Source of the DNA: Geomicrobium sp. JCM 19038
GTDB lineage: Bacteria > Bacillota > Bacilli > Bacillales > Marinococcaceae
DNA length: 64,000 nt
Assembly: GCF_000698125.1 (NCBI RefSeq)
Contig: NZ_BAXA01000005.1
Span: forward strand, 124,001-188,000
Reading direction: 5' to 3'
The notes beneath the pieces were generated by a model. That model was given only the letters and a program-made list of their open reading frames with translations. It made no database searches and was not told the origin of the DNA. The position numbers were made by a program, and so were the translations under genes. This document shows positions 36,627-45,562 of the stretch, piece by piece (position 1 is the first letter of the stretch; each line of letters starts with the position of its first letter).

Positions 36627-37142
36627 ATGGCATTATTTTTAGTCGAAGCAACATTAAACGATGCAAGCGAGCAAGCTGCTGTAGAGCGTGCAGTCGATAC
36701 GCTTAAACTTGGGGATGCAACACTTATTGAGGTGCAAGTAGCAAGTGATTATAAGAAAGTGTATGTCATTATTGAAGCTGGAAATGAAGCGGATGTTAAC
36801 CCTGCATTTAGTGAAAGTGTATTTACAGTCGAAGAAGTAAAAGAAGTAAGAATTGTAGGTCAGGACTTAGAGGATGTTCGAAAAACGGCAGGCAAAATCA
36901 ACTATTTGGTTGAATGGAACTTCCCGGCAGACCTTACGATGGATCAATATTTGGAGCGTAAAAAGAAGAATTCTGTACACTACGCAGAAGTACCTGAAGT
37001 GGAATTCCAACGTACGTATGTGTGTGAAGATATGACGAAGTGTCTATGTTTCTATGATGCTCCAGACGACGATGCGGTAAAACGCGCTAGAGAAGCGGTA
37101 AAAGCACCAGTGAGTTCCATTACTAAACTTTCAAGAGATTGA
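36627..37142 (+). CDS. DUF4242-type small alpha/beta protein
   Basis: The start is ATG 36627 after AAAGGAG; an overlapping GTG at 36615 would sit on the ribosome site. The 171 residues look like two ferredoxin-like halves: LFLVEATLNDASEQAAVERAV in the first, VEFQRTYVCEDMTKCLCFYDAPDDDAVKRARE in the second. The second half is the DUF4242 pattern, members of which can bind nickel. Cysteines in VCEDMTKCLCF could bind metal. It is followed by the flavoenzyme gene 18 bp downstream. No enzymatic function is known to me. Confidence 0.7.
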   Translation: MALFLVEATLNDASEQAAVERAVDTLKLGDATLIEVQVASDYKKVYVIIEAGNEADVNPAFSESVFTVEEVKEVRIVGQDLEDVRKTAGKINYLVEWNFPADLTMDQYLERKKKNSVHYAEVPEVEFQRTYVCEDMTKCLCFYDAPDDDAVKRAREAVKAPVSSITKLSRD

Positions 37143-37160
37143 GATTAGGAGGAGAAGTCT

Positions 37161-38216
37161 ATGCTTGAGCAATGGCTGAAAACAGAGTTAAAACCTCTCG
37201 TACAAGAGATTGATTTAGAAGGGTTTTATCCGAAACAAATTTTACAGGGCCTTGGTGAACAAGGATGCTTCTCCTCTTCGAATCATCAATCTTATTTGCA
37301 GTCGGTACAACAAGAAGTGGATACTGTACGTCTTGTATCGAAGTATTGTATGACAACGGGTTTTATTACGTGGTGTCATTTAGCAGCCATTACGTATGTA
37401 AGGCATACAAAAAATGAATCATTGAAAAAGAGATTGCTGGCTCCTTTGGAAAGTGGAGAGGTCCTCGGGGGAACCGGTCTTTCAAACCCAATGAAAAACT
37501 ATGCGAACCTCGAGCCACTCCATCTAAAAGCACGAAAGGTCGATGGAGGATATGAGGTAACTGGGGCGCTACCATCCGTGTCGAATCTGGGTGAAGATCA
37601 CTGGTTCGGGGCGGTTGCTAAAGTAGAAAATGAAGATCGTAACGTCATGATTTTTGTGGAGTGTCGTGGAGAGAGGCTCGATCTAAAAGAGAAAAAAGAT
37701 TATGTTGGCATTAATGGAAGTGCAACGTATGCTGTTCGGTTTTTGGACTTGTTCGTTCCGACAGAGCAAGTGTTAGCTGAAGACGCAGATACGTTCATCA
37801 AGACGATTCGTCCCTATTTCCTTGTGTATCAAATTCCCCTCGGTTTTGGAGTCACTGAAGCTTCGATTGCTTCTAGCGAGAGTGCGCTAAAGAAGCAAAA
37901 CGGGTGCAATGCTTACATGGAAGAGCAACCAGATCAAGTGAACAGGGATTTGGCACACCAACAAGAACGACTTGCAGAACAATTCCAAAACGAGCCCCTC
38001 ATTTGGGAATCATTGTTGCCGATCCGAAAGGCGAGCGCTGAAGAAGCTGTGAAAGCAGCACACATGACGATGCTTCATGTTGGAGGGCCCGCCTATTTAA
38101 GGAAAAGTCATCCGGCAAGACGTCTGAGAGAAGCGTACTTTCTTGTGAACTTAACACCGACACTTCGGCATTTAGATAAGATGATCCAGATCACTTCTAA
38201 TGAAGCGATAAACTAG
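37161..38216 (+). CDS. Acyl-CoA-dehydrogenase-like flavoprotein
   Basis: The 351-residue protein matches the acyl-CoA dehydrogenase fold but is shorter than the usual ~380. It has the N-terminal helical domain, the central TGLSNPMKN and KVDGGYEVTGALPSVSNLG (typical ALTE/T-W-like region degenerated), and a C-terminal helical domain with HVGGPAYLRKSHPARRLREAYF. In the same fold group are SfnB/DszC-type flavin-dependent monooxygenases that attack organosulfur compounds. Next to an SsuABC-like importer, a desulfonation or ring-oxidation role is plausible but unproven. It ends in a perfect terminator. Confidence 0.72.
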   Translation: MLEQWLKTELKPLVQEIDLEGFYPKQILQGLGEQGCFSSSNHQSYLQSVQQEVDTVRLVSKYCMTTGFITWCHLAAITYVRHTKNESLKKRLLAPLESGEVLGGTGLSNPMKNYANLEPLHLKARKVDGGYEVTGALPSVSNLGEDHWFGAVAKVENEDRNVMIFVECRGERLDLKEKKDYVGINGSATYAVRFLDLFVPTEQVLAEDADTFIKTIRPYFLVYQIPLGFGVTEASIASSESALKKQNGCNAYMEEQPDQVNRDLAHQQERLAEQFQNEPLIWESLLPIRKASAEEAVKAAHMTMLHVGGPAYLRKSHPARRLREAYFLVNLTPTLRHLDKMIQITSNEAIN

Positions 38217-38256
38217 GACATTACCGAGGTCTATGACCTCGGTAATGTCCTTTTTT
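38215..38256 (+). terminator. Perfect 17-bp terminator
   Basis: AGGACATTACCGAGGTC-TAT-GACCTCGGTAATGTCCT then six T. Confidence 0.95.
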
Positions 38257-38401
38257 GTTTTGAGCGGTAGTTGCATAAAGAATGGGTAAAATCTATGATA
38301 AAACAAACAAGAGTATAGTTTTGCAAAATTCAAATGTACAGTTATTGCATGTCAAAACCTCTTAACAGCTGGAATAGACTGATATATACTCCGAGTAGGT
38401 T

Positions 38402-40525
38402 ATGGAGGAAGTGCAAAATTGTATTGTGCAAGGGGCGTACGCTGTGGTTTTAGATCAACGAAGAATTGCCATATTGTCTTACCTTAGCCGTGCAACAACG
38501 ACGGTATCCATACCTGAACTAGCAAACGCTTTAGGTGTGTCGAAGCGCACACTTTATTATGATTTTAACGAAATTGACCATTGGCTCATTCATCATCACT
38601 TGTCACCGATTCAGCGGAACTATAACAAAGGCTTGTATCTGGAAACGGCGACAAAGGAATGCTTGCCATCCTTGTTAACATTCAAGAGGCAGTGGGATTA
38701 TCGATTCACACAGGTGGAGCGGCATTACGTGATTAGTGCGTACTTATTGCTTCATGACGGGTTTGTGTCTTCAAACGAATTGAGTGAACTCGTTCAAGTG
38801 AGCAGGGGAACTTTGTTCAAGGATTTAGCAGTCGTTACTGAGAAGCTTGAAGCATTTGACGTTTCCTTGAACTACTCGAAACAAAATGGATATGACCTAC
38901 TAGGGTCTGACCAATCGTTGTGGCGTGTGATCCACCAACTCATTCAAGTTGTGATTGAAAACGAGCATGATGAAGTCACGCAGATGTTATTGAATAAGTG
39001 TAATCAAGAAGTTAATCACGCTGAAGGAATAATCCGAGAAGAGATTGGCAAGCTTGAGCAACACCTCGATCTTTCGTTTAATGAGCAAGTGACATTGTCT
39101 CTCCTGCTACACATGCTGATGTTATACAAGCGACCGCTAAATAACCTTTGGGTTGATCGAGAAGAACAAGAAGTGTTGTTGCAATCACAAGCTTTTGAAG
39201 CTGTTGATCAACTAAATCAACGTCTTTCAACTAAGGGCTTCAGACGATTCACTCGTCTCGAATGTGTTGTCTTAGCGATTAGAATTCTAGGTTCCCGAGT
39301 GACCGATGGCTCAGCGTCATTCACTAAAGATGAGCGCTCTGATATTGACGTCGTAACAACGGAGATTATTGAGCAATTCGAGGCTCATAGTGGCGTTCGT
39401 TTTCGTGAAAAGGAACGTCTACAAAAGAACTTGGTCGCACATATTAAGCCTGCTTATTATCGACTAAAGTACAACGAGCCGTTAGATCATCGATATTTGC
39501 CATTAATTGAGCATCAATTAAAAGAAGTCTACACCCTAACAGAACAAGCGCTAGAACCATTGGAGCGTTATGTGAATCGCACAATTCCGAGTGAAGAAGT
39601 TGCACTCATTGCGATGCATTTTGGCGGATGGATCCATCGAAAGGTTGACCGAAGATCAAAAGCGTATCGCGCTGTAGTGGTTTGTGAAAACGGAATCGCA
39701 GCATCTTCAATGCTTTTTGCGCAACTAGAAGGGTTATTACCTGACGTTGAGATTCTAGACTTCTTACCCGTTCGTACGTTTTCGGAGTATGAAAAAGATA
39801 TTGATTTTGCCTTTTCAACAACGTACATCCACGCTTCCATTGTGCCAATTATTTATGTTCCGGCGATACTTGGTGATTCAGAGAAAGCACACGTATTACG
39901 AGAGATGCAACGGTTTATGGATCCAGACCGAGTGAAGCAATCAGATTTTGAAAGTGTAATCGGCATCATTGAGCAACATGCAACGATTCATAATCAGGAC
40001 GCGTTAAGGCGCCAGATCGAACCGTATTTTCGTCCAACTAGATCAAGACTTGAGGTGCACAAACCGATGCTACACGAATTAGTAACCGAAGACATGATTA
40101 CTGTGAAACGAAGCGTCACTTCGTGGCAAGAGTCCATTCGAATTGCAGCCGAACCATTACTAGAGAAAAAATACATTCATCAAGAGTACATCGATGCAAT
40201 GATTACAAATGTCGTGATGAATGGTCCGTACATTGTCATTGCACCTAATATAGCAATGCCTCATGCCCGCCCTGAAGAAGGTGTTGTTCAGCTTGGTATG
40301 AGTATCCTAAAAACCGACGAGCCGGTTCACTTTTCAGAAGAAGAAAAGCATAATGCTCGAATTATCATTGTGCTTGCGGCCGTTGATAATGAAACGCACC
40401 TTAAAGCACTTTCTCAGCTTTCAGAATTGCTCTCTGAAGAAGAGAATACGGAAAAAATTCTAGCGAGTACATCCGCATCAGAAATTGCACACGTGATTCA
40501 AAATCATAACAAAGGGGAGTTTTAA
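38402..40525 (+). CDS. PRD-containing transcriptional regulator with fused EIIB-like and EIIA domains (MtlR/LicR/UlaR type)
   Basis: The protein has up to 707 residues; the start is uncertain because the GGAGG at 38404-38408 lies inside the frame and GTG codons at 38426 or 38444 are alternatives. Order: two winged HTH regions (about 20-180; IPELANALGVSKRTLYYDF, SSNELSELVQVSRGTLF), PRD1 and PRD2 (about 190-420, with VALIAMHFGGWI), an EIIB-like domain with VVCENGIAASS (about 430-520) and an EIIA-mannitol/fructose-type domain (about 560-700) with His621 in NIAMPHARPEE. Phosphorylation of the PRDs and EIIA/EIIB modules by the PTS should set activity. It precedes EIIB and EIIC by 1 bp and supplies the missing EIIA. 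Confidence 0.9.
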   Translation: MEEVQNCIVQGAYAVVLDQRRIAILSYLSRATTTVSIPELANALGVSKRTLYYDFNEIDHWLIHHHLSPIQRNYNKGLYLETATKECLPSLLTFKRQWDYRFTQVERHYVISAYLLLHDGFVSSNELSELVQVSRGTLFKDLAVVTEKLEAFDVSLNYSKQNGYDLLGSDQSLWRVIHQLIQVVIENEHDEVTQMLLNKCNQEVNHAEGIIREEIGKLEQHLDLSFNEQVTLSLLLHMLMLYKRPLNNLWVDREEQEVLLQSQAFEAVDQLNQRLSTKGFRRFTRLECVVLAIRILGSRVTDGSASFTKDERSDIDVVTTEIIEQFEAHSGVRFREKERLQKNLVAHIKPAYYRLKYNEPLDHRYLPLIEHQLKEVYTLTEQALEPLERYVNRTIPSEEVALIAMHFGGWIHRKVDRRSKAYRAVVVCENGIAASSMLFAQLEGLLPDVEILDFLPVRTFSEYEKDIDFAFSTTYIHASIVPIIYVPAILGDSEKAHVLREMQRFMDPDRVKQSDFESVIGIIEQHATIHNQDALRRQIEPYFRPTRSRLEVHKPMLHELVTEDMITVKRSVTSWQESIRIAAEPLLEKKYIHQEYIDAMITNVVMNGPYIVIAPNIAMPHARPEEGVVQLGMSILKTDEPVHFSEEEKHNARIIIVLAAVDNETHLKALSQLSELLSEEENTEKILASTSASEIAHVIQNHNKGEF

Positions 40526-40526
40526 C

Positions 40527-40793
40527 ATGAAAAAAGTATTAGTTGTTTGTGGGAATGGATTAGGAAGCTCAATGATTGTCGAAATGAATGCTAAAAGCAT
40601 TCTAAAAGATTTACAAAAGGAAGCCGATGTCTCTCACACGGATCTAACGACGGCAAAAACAGAACAAGCCGACTTGTATATTGGGTCAGATGATATCGTT
40701 AACAACTTACAAGACGGCTCACGACATGTCGTTGGATTGAAAAACTTGCTTGATAAGAATGAATTACGAGAAGTACTTGATCAAAATTTATAA
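40527..40793 (+). CDS. PTS EIIB component, ascorbate/lactose-type (UlaB-like)
   Basis: The 88-residue protein has the EIIB P-loop VVCGNGLGSSM with the phosphorylated Cys8. It receives phosphate from EIIA and passes it to the sugar bound by EIIC. AAAGGGGAG precedes ATG, one base after the regulator's stop. It is the cognate EIIB of the UlaA-type permease that follows. Confidence 0.9.
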   Translation: MKKVLVVCGNGLGSSMIVEMNAKSILKDLQKEADVSHTDLTTAKTEQADLYIGSDDIVNNLQDGSRHVVGLKNLLDKNELREVLDQNL

Positions 40794-40812
40794 GTAGTGG
40801 AGGTCACAGACA

Positions 40813-42164
40813 ATGATTGATTTCATCATGAACGATCTCTTAGGTACACCGGAGCTTCTCGTTGGTCTTTTTGCACTAATTGGTTTATTAGCCCAACGAA
40901 AAGCGATTGCCGATGTTGTATCAGGTACATTAAAAACCGTGCTCGGCTTCGTTATTCTAGGAGCCGGTGCGATGGTGATCGTCCAATCGCTTGATCAATT
41001 TAGCGCGATGTTTAACCATGCTTTTAATGTAAACGGCGTCATTCCGAACAATGAGGTTATTGTGGCGATTGCGCAAGATGCGTTTGGAACAGAAACGGCG
41101 ATGATCATGCTTTTCGGGATGGTTGCCAACATTCTGTTTGCTCGAATTACCCCATTTAAATATATCTTTTTAACTGGACATCATATTATGTTTATGGCTT
41201 GTTTGATTGCGGTAATTTTGACGACAGCAGGAATGGGTGGCGTACCGATGGTGGCCCTCGGTGCCATTATCTTAGGTTCACTAATGGTACTACTTCCAGC
41301 GATGCTACAACCTTATACGCGAGAGATTACAGGTTCCGATGATATTGCAGTCGGTCACTTCGGCTCATTCGGTTACTATGCATCTGCTTCCATTGGAAAG
41401 TGGTTTGGTAACAAAGAAAAGACGACCGAAGATATTAAAGTACCTAAGTCGCTCGGATTCCTTCGTGATACGACCGTAGCCGTCTCCTTAACGATGGTCA
41501 TTCTCTTCGTTGTCGTTGCATTCTTTACAGGAAGTACATTCATTGAAACAGAACTAAGTGGCGGTCAAAACTTCCTCGTGTTCTCACTCATGCAAGGGCT
41601 CACGTTTGCTGCTGGAGTGTACATCATCTTAGCCGGAGTTCGCATGTTACTCGGAGAAATTGTACCAGCATTTAAAGGAATCGCAGATAAAATTGTTCCG
41701 AATGCGAAGCCAGCGCTTGATGCACCAGCTGTGTTTCCGTTTGCGAACAATGCCGTCATTATCGGTTTCTTGTTCAGCTTTGCGGCAGGCCTTATTAGTA
41801 TGATGTTCTTGCCACTCTTCGGGTTGGCTGTCATTGTACCAGGCTTGTACCTCATTTCTTTACAGGTGCTGCAGCTGGTGTATTCGGTAATGCAACCGGT
41901 GGTCGACGAGGCGCAATTATTGGTGCGATGGTAAACGGTGTGCTCATTAGTTTCTTACCTGCACTACTTTTACCAGTACTCGGTGATTTAGGATTCCAAA
42001 GCACAACGTTTGGAGATTCAGACTTTGGTGTAATTGGAATTGCGCTAGGGCTACTAAGTCAACAAGTTACGTCTACCATTCTTTTTGCACTCGCGATTCT
42101 CGTTGTTCTTGCAGGCTTCTTCTTCCTCGGATGGAAAACGAGGAAAGAACCGAGTGAATCGTAA
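40813..42164 (+). pseudogene. PTS EIIC, ascorbate-type permease (UlaA/SgaT), split by one frameshift
   Basis: The main frame (40813-41934) has the UlaA pattern: AQRKAIADVVSGTLKTVLGF, AIAQDAFGTETAMIM, FLTGHHIMFMA and TGSDDIAVGHFGSFGYYASA. After VIVPGLY the frame is lost; adding one G near 41845 (TTGGTA instead of TTGTA) gives LVPHFFTGAAAGVFGNATGG and continues in the frame 41928-42164 to a natural end. Corrected length is 450 residues with about eleven membrane segments. The substrate is L-ascorbate or a related sugar acid. No ulaD/E/F-type catabolic genes are nearby. Confidence 0.88.
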
Positions 42165-42170
42165 TTGTAT

Positions 42171-42222
42171 GCTTCTTCTAACGTGTTCACCTAACAAGTG
42201 AATCGTTAGAGGGAGCTTTTTT
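42171..42222 (+). terminator. Terminator after the PTS operon
   Basis: GCTTCTTCTAAC pairs with GTTAGAGGGAGC around an inner stem-loop (TTCAC/GTGAA), then TTTTTTTG. Confidence 0.75.
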
Positions 42223-42419
42223 TGTCTTGAACCATTGAGGAGGTTCATTGTTCTGTGACAAACCAGTCATTCTTTCTCCACAAGAAATTCACAATCTTCT
42301 CGTATAGTAAGGTGAGATCAGCAATGTTCTTCTAGTTTAGTGATTATGAACATAAAAATAAAAAGGAAAAAGTAGGACGAGCAAGTCGTTTAACGTGTAT
42401 ATGGAGAGGGTGGCAACGT

Positions 42420-42809
42420 TTGAAGCGATGGATGAGTTTAGTTATTTTATTAGTGGTAGTGGTAAGTGGTTGTGGGTTAAATGAAGAAACACAAGAACTG
42501 TCATTGTCTACTGAACCGATCGACGTGGAAATTCAGCCAATCTCAGAAGCAGTGGTTGGTGAAGAAATCACAATTGAGACACTCGTAACACAAGAAGATC
42601 ATCCGGTTGAAGATGCACAAGCTGTAGAGATTGAAATTCGCTTTGAAGGTCAATCGGAAGGGGCACTATTCCCAGCAGAAAATGATGGGGAAGGTCTTTA
42701 TCGTAGTACCCATACTTTTGCAGAAGCAGGTGTTTACGAGATTCAATCCCATGTAACCGCTAGAGGGATGCACGTAATGCCTGTACAAAAACTACAAGTG
42801 GAAGAATAA
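42420..42809 (+). CDS. YtkA/FixH-like lipoprotein
   Basis: The TTG start follows GGAGAGGGTGG. Lipobox VVSGC gives a lipidated Cys18. The mature 110 residues form a beta-sandwich-type sequence with VEIQPISEAVVGEEITIETLVTQ and GLYRSTHTFAEAGVYEIQSHVTARGMH, matching YtkA-like domains of Bacillus lipoproteins that resemble copper-associated FixH domains. The histidines and methionine in ARGMHVMPV could bind metal. It is anchored on the outer face of the membrane. It is monocistronic with a terminator shared with the convergent SMR genes. Confidence 0.75.
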   Translation: MKRWMSLVILLVVVVSGCGLNEETQELSLSTEPIDVEIQPISEAVVGEEITIETLVTQEDHPVEDAQAVEIEIRFEGQSEGALFPAENDGEGLYRSTHTFAEAGVYEIQSHVTARGMHVMPVQKLQVEE

Positions 42810-42810
42810 A

Positions 42811-42845
42811 TAAGTCGTTCGATTATTTTCGAACGACTTATTTTT
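42811..42845 (+). terminator. Bidirectional terminator
   Basis: TAAGTCGTTCGA pairs with TCGAACGACTTA; T-run on the plus side, A-run on the other, between the convergent lipoprotein and SMR genes. Confidence 0.85.
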
Positions 42846-43155
42846 AGGATAAGAGTTTCAATCCAACAGCAGAGCATAGAATAAGCGCAATACAAACGAT
42901 CCGTTTTACTTCCTTTGACTCTCCGAATAGATACATACCAAGCACGGCTGAACCTGCGGTACCAATCCCGGTCCACACTCCGTAAGCGGTTCCCATTGAA
43001 ATGTCATTCATCGCATACGTAAGAAGGGAAAAGCTAATCCCGAAGAAGATGACTAAATAAATAATCGCCGACCATTGTTTCATGGCGACTTTCTTCAAGT
43101 TAATAACACCAAGCACTTCAAATAACCCCGCAACAATTAAAGCTGTCCAGTACAT
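42844..43155 (-). CDS. SMR-family multidrug efflux subunit (YkkD-like)
   Basis: The 103 residues hold four membrane helices with the SMR pattern: the conserved membrane glutamate in VAGLFEVLGVINLKK (Glu13), LTYAMNDISMGTAYGVWTGIGTAGSAVLG in helices 2-3 and GLKLLS at the end. It is the second gene of a pair overlapping the upstream subunit gene by 19 bases; paired SMR proteins form heterodimers. Transcribed leftwards under the divergent TetR gene. Confidence 0.88.
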   Translation of the reverse strand: MYWTALIVAGLFEVLGVINLKKVAMKQWSAIIYLVIFFGISFSLLTYAMNDISMGTAYGVWTGIGTAGSAVLGMYLFGESKEVKRIVCIALILCSAVGLKLLS

Positions 43156-43487
43156 GGTTCTTCCTCCCTCACATCGCTACTTAATAACTTCAATCCAATA
43201 ACGCCGAGTAGAAGTGTACCGATTAACAATACTTTCATCCAACTAAACGGTTCATTGAAAAAAAGCGTCTCAACAACGACTGTCCCTGCCGTACCGATCC
43301 CTGCGAAGACGGCGTACACTGTACCGATTGGAAGTGTACGAGTGGCTAAAATGACGAGCGTGAAACTTATGATGATGGCAAAAACGGTTAAGGACCATTG
43401 CCAGAATGTTGATGAGTAATTAAGGCCAGAAACCCAAAAGATTTCAAGTACACCTGCTGCGAGTACCATCAACCAGTTTGTGTTCAT
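43137..43487 (-). CDS. SMR-family multidrug efflux subunit (YkkC-like)
   Basis: This 116-residue partner has Glu15 in AAGVLEIFWVSGL, TLPIGTVYAVFAGIGTAGTVVVE and GVIGLKLLSS. In B. subtilis ykkCD lie under a guanidine riboswitch. Here the 150-bp leader is too short for one and instead has a palindromic operator and a TetR regulator. The first subunit has a longer C-terminal tail than its partner, as in YkkC. Confidence 0.88.
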   Translation of the reverse strand: MNTNWLMVLAAGVLEIFWVSGLNYSSTFWQWSLTVFAIIISFTLVILATRTLPIGTVYAVFAGIGTAGTVVVETLFFNEPFSWMKVLLIGTLLLGVIGLKLLSSDVREEEPCTGQL

Positions 43488-43535
43488 GTTGGATCGCTCC
43501 TTTATAAGTGATGACAGTTCTCATTCTATACTAAA

Positions 43536-43563
43536 AAATAAAACCGTCCAGTCGGTTTTATTT
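43536..43563. promoter_or_regulatory. Palindromic operator for the TetR/SMR divergon
   Basis: AAATAAAACCG and CGGTTTTATTT are perfect 11-bp arms separated by 6 bases, midway between the SMR pair and the TetR gene. No T-run follows. Size and position fit a TetR operator. Confidence 0.8.
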
Positions 43564-43647
43564 CAACTCTGTTAAAAATACTCATTTTGGATGTTCTCCT
43601 ATTGTGCGCTACACTAGTGATAAGAAAAGCCGAAAGGTTTGAGAGAC

Positions 43648-44202
43648 ATGCGTAATGAAGAGAAAAACACACGAATCTTTGAAGCAACAACAAAGGTTAT
43701 TAACGAACAAGGAATTAATCAGTTTACGTTAGATAAAGTAGCAGAACGTGCAGGAGTGAGTAAGGGGGGCTTGTTGTATCGTTTCCCTTCAAAAGAACGC
43801 CTCCTAAAAGGGTGGAGCCACTATGTACTTGAGGTATTTACAACCCTCGTAGAAGAGGAGGTAGAGAAGTCCAATTCGTTTGCAACGGCGTATTTACAAG
43901 CGACGTTACGAAGCCTAGAAAGTGCGGAGATGAAGACGTTTATGACGGTTTCTGGTTATCAAGCTGAGGAACAGTTCTATGAAGGATGGAAAGAATTCTA
44001 TGCGCAAACGATCGTGAAGTTGCAAGAAGAAACGAGCCCTGAAGTAGCCTCAATTATTCAGTTAACGTGTGATGGACTCTGGTTACAAGATGCCTTTCAG
44101 TTGAATCATCGTACCGAGCACAAGCCAATCAATTGGTTTCTTATTTACAGGGACTTGCAGCAAGTGATTTCGATCGTTGAAATGAGTGGCGACAAACAGT
44201 AG
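43648..44202 (+). CDS. TetR/AcrR family regulator of the SMR efflux pair
   Basis: The start is placed at ATG 43648 (AAAGG upstream); TTG 43639 is in frame. The 184-residue protein has the TetR HTH (FTLDKVAERAGVSKGGLLYRF, about 24-45) and a helical ligand domain with the TetR_C-type pattern RTEHKPINWFLIYRDLQ. Divergent orientation and the 28-bp palindrome between the genes indicate that it represses the ykkCD-like pump until a toxic cation binds. Confidence 0.87.
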   Translation: MRNEEKNTRIFEATTKVINEQGINQFTLDKVAERAGVSKGGLLYRFPSKERLLKGWSHYVLEVFTTLVEEEVEKSNSFATAYLQATLRSLESAEMKTFMTVSGYQAEEQFYEGWKEFYAQTIVKLQEETSPEVASIIQLTCDGLWLQDAFQLNHRTEHKPINWFLIYRDLQQVISIVEMSGDKQ

Positions 44203-44310
44203 AAGTAGAGTAAAGCATTATTATTTGAGGGTGTTGCTTTAAGTAACATCCTTGTTCAATTATTGGGCCAGATTGTTGAAGAACATAAGGAAAGAACTCA
44301 AGATGCGTTT

Positions 44311-44353
44311 AATGGGGCGCAAGTCTGGTTTGATTACCTGATTGCGCCATTTT
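44311..44353 (+). terminator. Terminator-like hairpin
   Basis: AATGGGGCGCAA pairs with TTGCGCCATTTT around about 19 bases. The preceding stretch (44217-44310) has no gene. Confidence 0.65.
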
Positions 44354-44480
44354 AATATAATACAATAAACTCCTTTCTAAAGTTTAATTATCAGAAATAA
44401 TGATGGAAAACATCATTAACTTTAATTTAATTAATGTCTTTTTAGAAAGTATGATTATTAAAAGGAGGAGGCTTGTTGTA

Positions 44481-44903
44481 ATGAGTTCAATATTAAATGC
44501 TTTGGGTATACATATAATTGAAGTAATGGAAGATAAGGTAGTTGCAACCATGCTAGTGAATGATTCAACGAAACAACCCCAAGGTCAATTGTATGGTGGT
44601 GCTTTAATTGTATTGTCAGAAACAGTCGCTTGTTTAGGGACTTGGGAAAACATTAACTTAGAAGAGGAATACACAATCGCACTAGAGATAAACGCTAATT
44701 ATATGAAAGGCATTTATGAAGAAGGAGTTGTAGCTACAGCAGTTCCAGTACATAAAGGAAAAAAAACTATGGTTTGGGAAATAGAAATTGTTGAGGATTC
44801 ATCAGAAAAGGTCATTAGTAGATCACGTTGCACGATGTCTATTCTTGCTTTAGAGAAGAAATTCGAGAATGAGGCTGTAAGCACATTAACTCTAGAGGAT
44901 TAG
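44481..44903 (+). CDS. PaaI-type hotdog-fold thioesterase
   Basis: ATG 44481 follows AAAGGAGGAGG; ATG 44400 is upstream of that site. The 140 residues include QPQGQLYGGALIVLSETVA, the hotdog helix with the glycine pair and catalytic-region residues, then NANYMKGIYEEGVVATAVPVHKGKKTMVWEIEI. These proteins hydrolyse aryl- or acyl-CoA thioesters (PaaI, MenI). It is monocistronic; the conserved hairpin repeat follows 70 bp downstream. Confidence 0.82.
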   Translation: MSSILNALGIHIIEVMEDKVVATMLVNDSTKQPQGQLYGGALIVLSETVACLGTWENINLEEEYTIALEINANYMKGIYEEGVVATAVPVHKGKKTMVWEIEIVEDSSEKVISRSRCTMSILALEKKFENEAVSTLTLED

Positions 44904-44972
44904 AGTATGGAATCAGATAATGTGTATCCCTACAACAAAGTAATGATTGATAAGGTGCGCATGCTCAGGAAT

Positions 44973-45043
44973 TAAGCGCGATCCTTCAATAAAGGTTGTG
45001 CTTTTCTTTGTGGGGCCATTTAATGGAATAAATAAACAATCAA
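44973..45043 (+). repeat. Conserved hairpin repeat, copy A
   Basis: GCGCGATCCTTCAATAAAGG and the following TTGTGC form a stem with G-U pairs. The tail CTTTGTGGGGCCATTTAATG then GAATAAATAAACAATCAA is shared almost exactly with copy B. Confidence 0.75.
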
Positions 45044-45562
45044 GTTTGTAGTTAAGACTTGTGCATTTTTTCATCCTTGTGTTTTTATTGTAATTAAAGG
45101 ATGGGGTATGGCTGTGGAAAAGCGTGATTATTAGTAAACCTCCGTTGAATGAAAAGAAGGCTTTTTCGAACAAAGGAAATAATATGAAATCAAATGAATC
45201 AATAGGGTACTTATGGTAATACCGCTTCTGCTAAGATCACGCAGATCGTGTGCGGTTAGAAATCACGAGGAATGCAAGCAGTTAGCGTCTTTAAATGACC
45301 CATTTGCAGGGTGGACGGTCACATAAAAAGGGGCCCGGACACGCTGCCTCTTTTTATGTCGACTTTTCTATGCCCAGCTTTAGAATACATCGTCAGCTCG
45401 AAACTCCAACCCAATCGTTGTGGGAACCTATTTTAAGAAGTAGATTTTCACTATTTCATAGACCGCCCCTCTCTCGCCACCCAACCCAATAATTTTTTAT
45501 AGAAAACACAAACAATTTGTCGCTAGATTACGAATATAAGATTAGGAGAAGCAAAAGGTAGG
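45044..45562. other. Intergenic region without a supported gene
   Basis: About 0.5 kb before the sigma-factor gene. It contains one hairpin (45321-45359: ACATAAAAAG with CTTTTTATGT, GC-rich loop), which looks like a terminator. Short frames here lack ribosome sites and family features. Confidence 0.5.

Noticed and set aside
43488-43647. Guanidine (ykkC) riboswitch expected before a ykkCD-like pair
   Set aside because: The leader is too short and lacks the conserved riboswitch core; a TetR palindrome is present instead.
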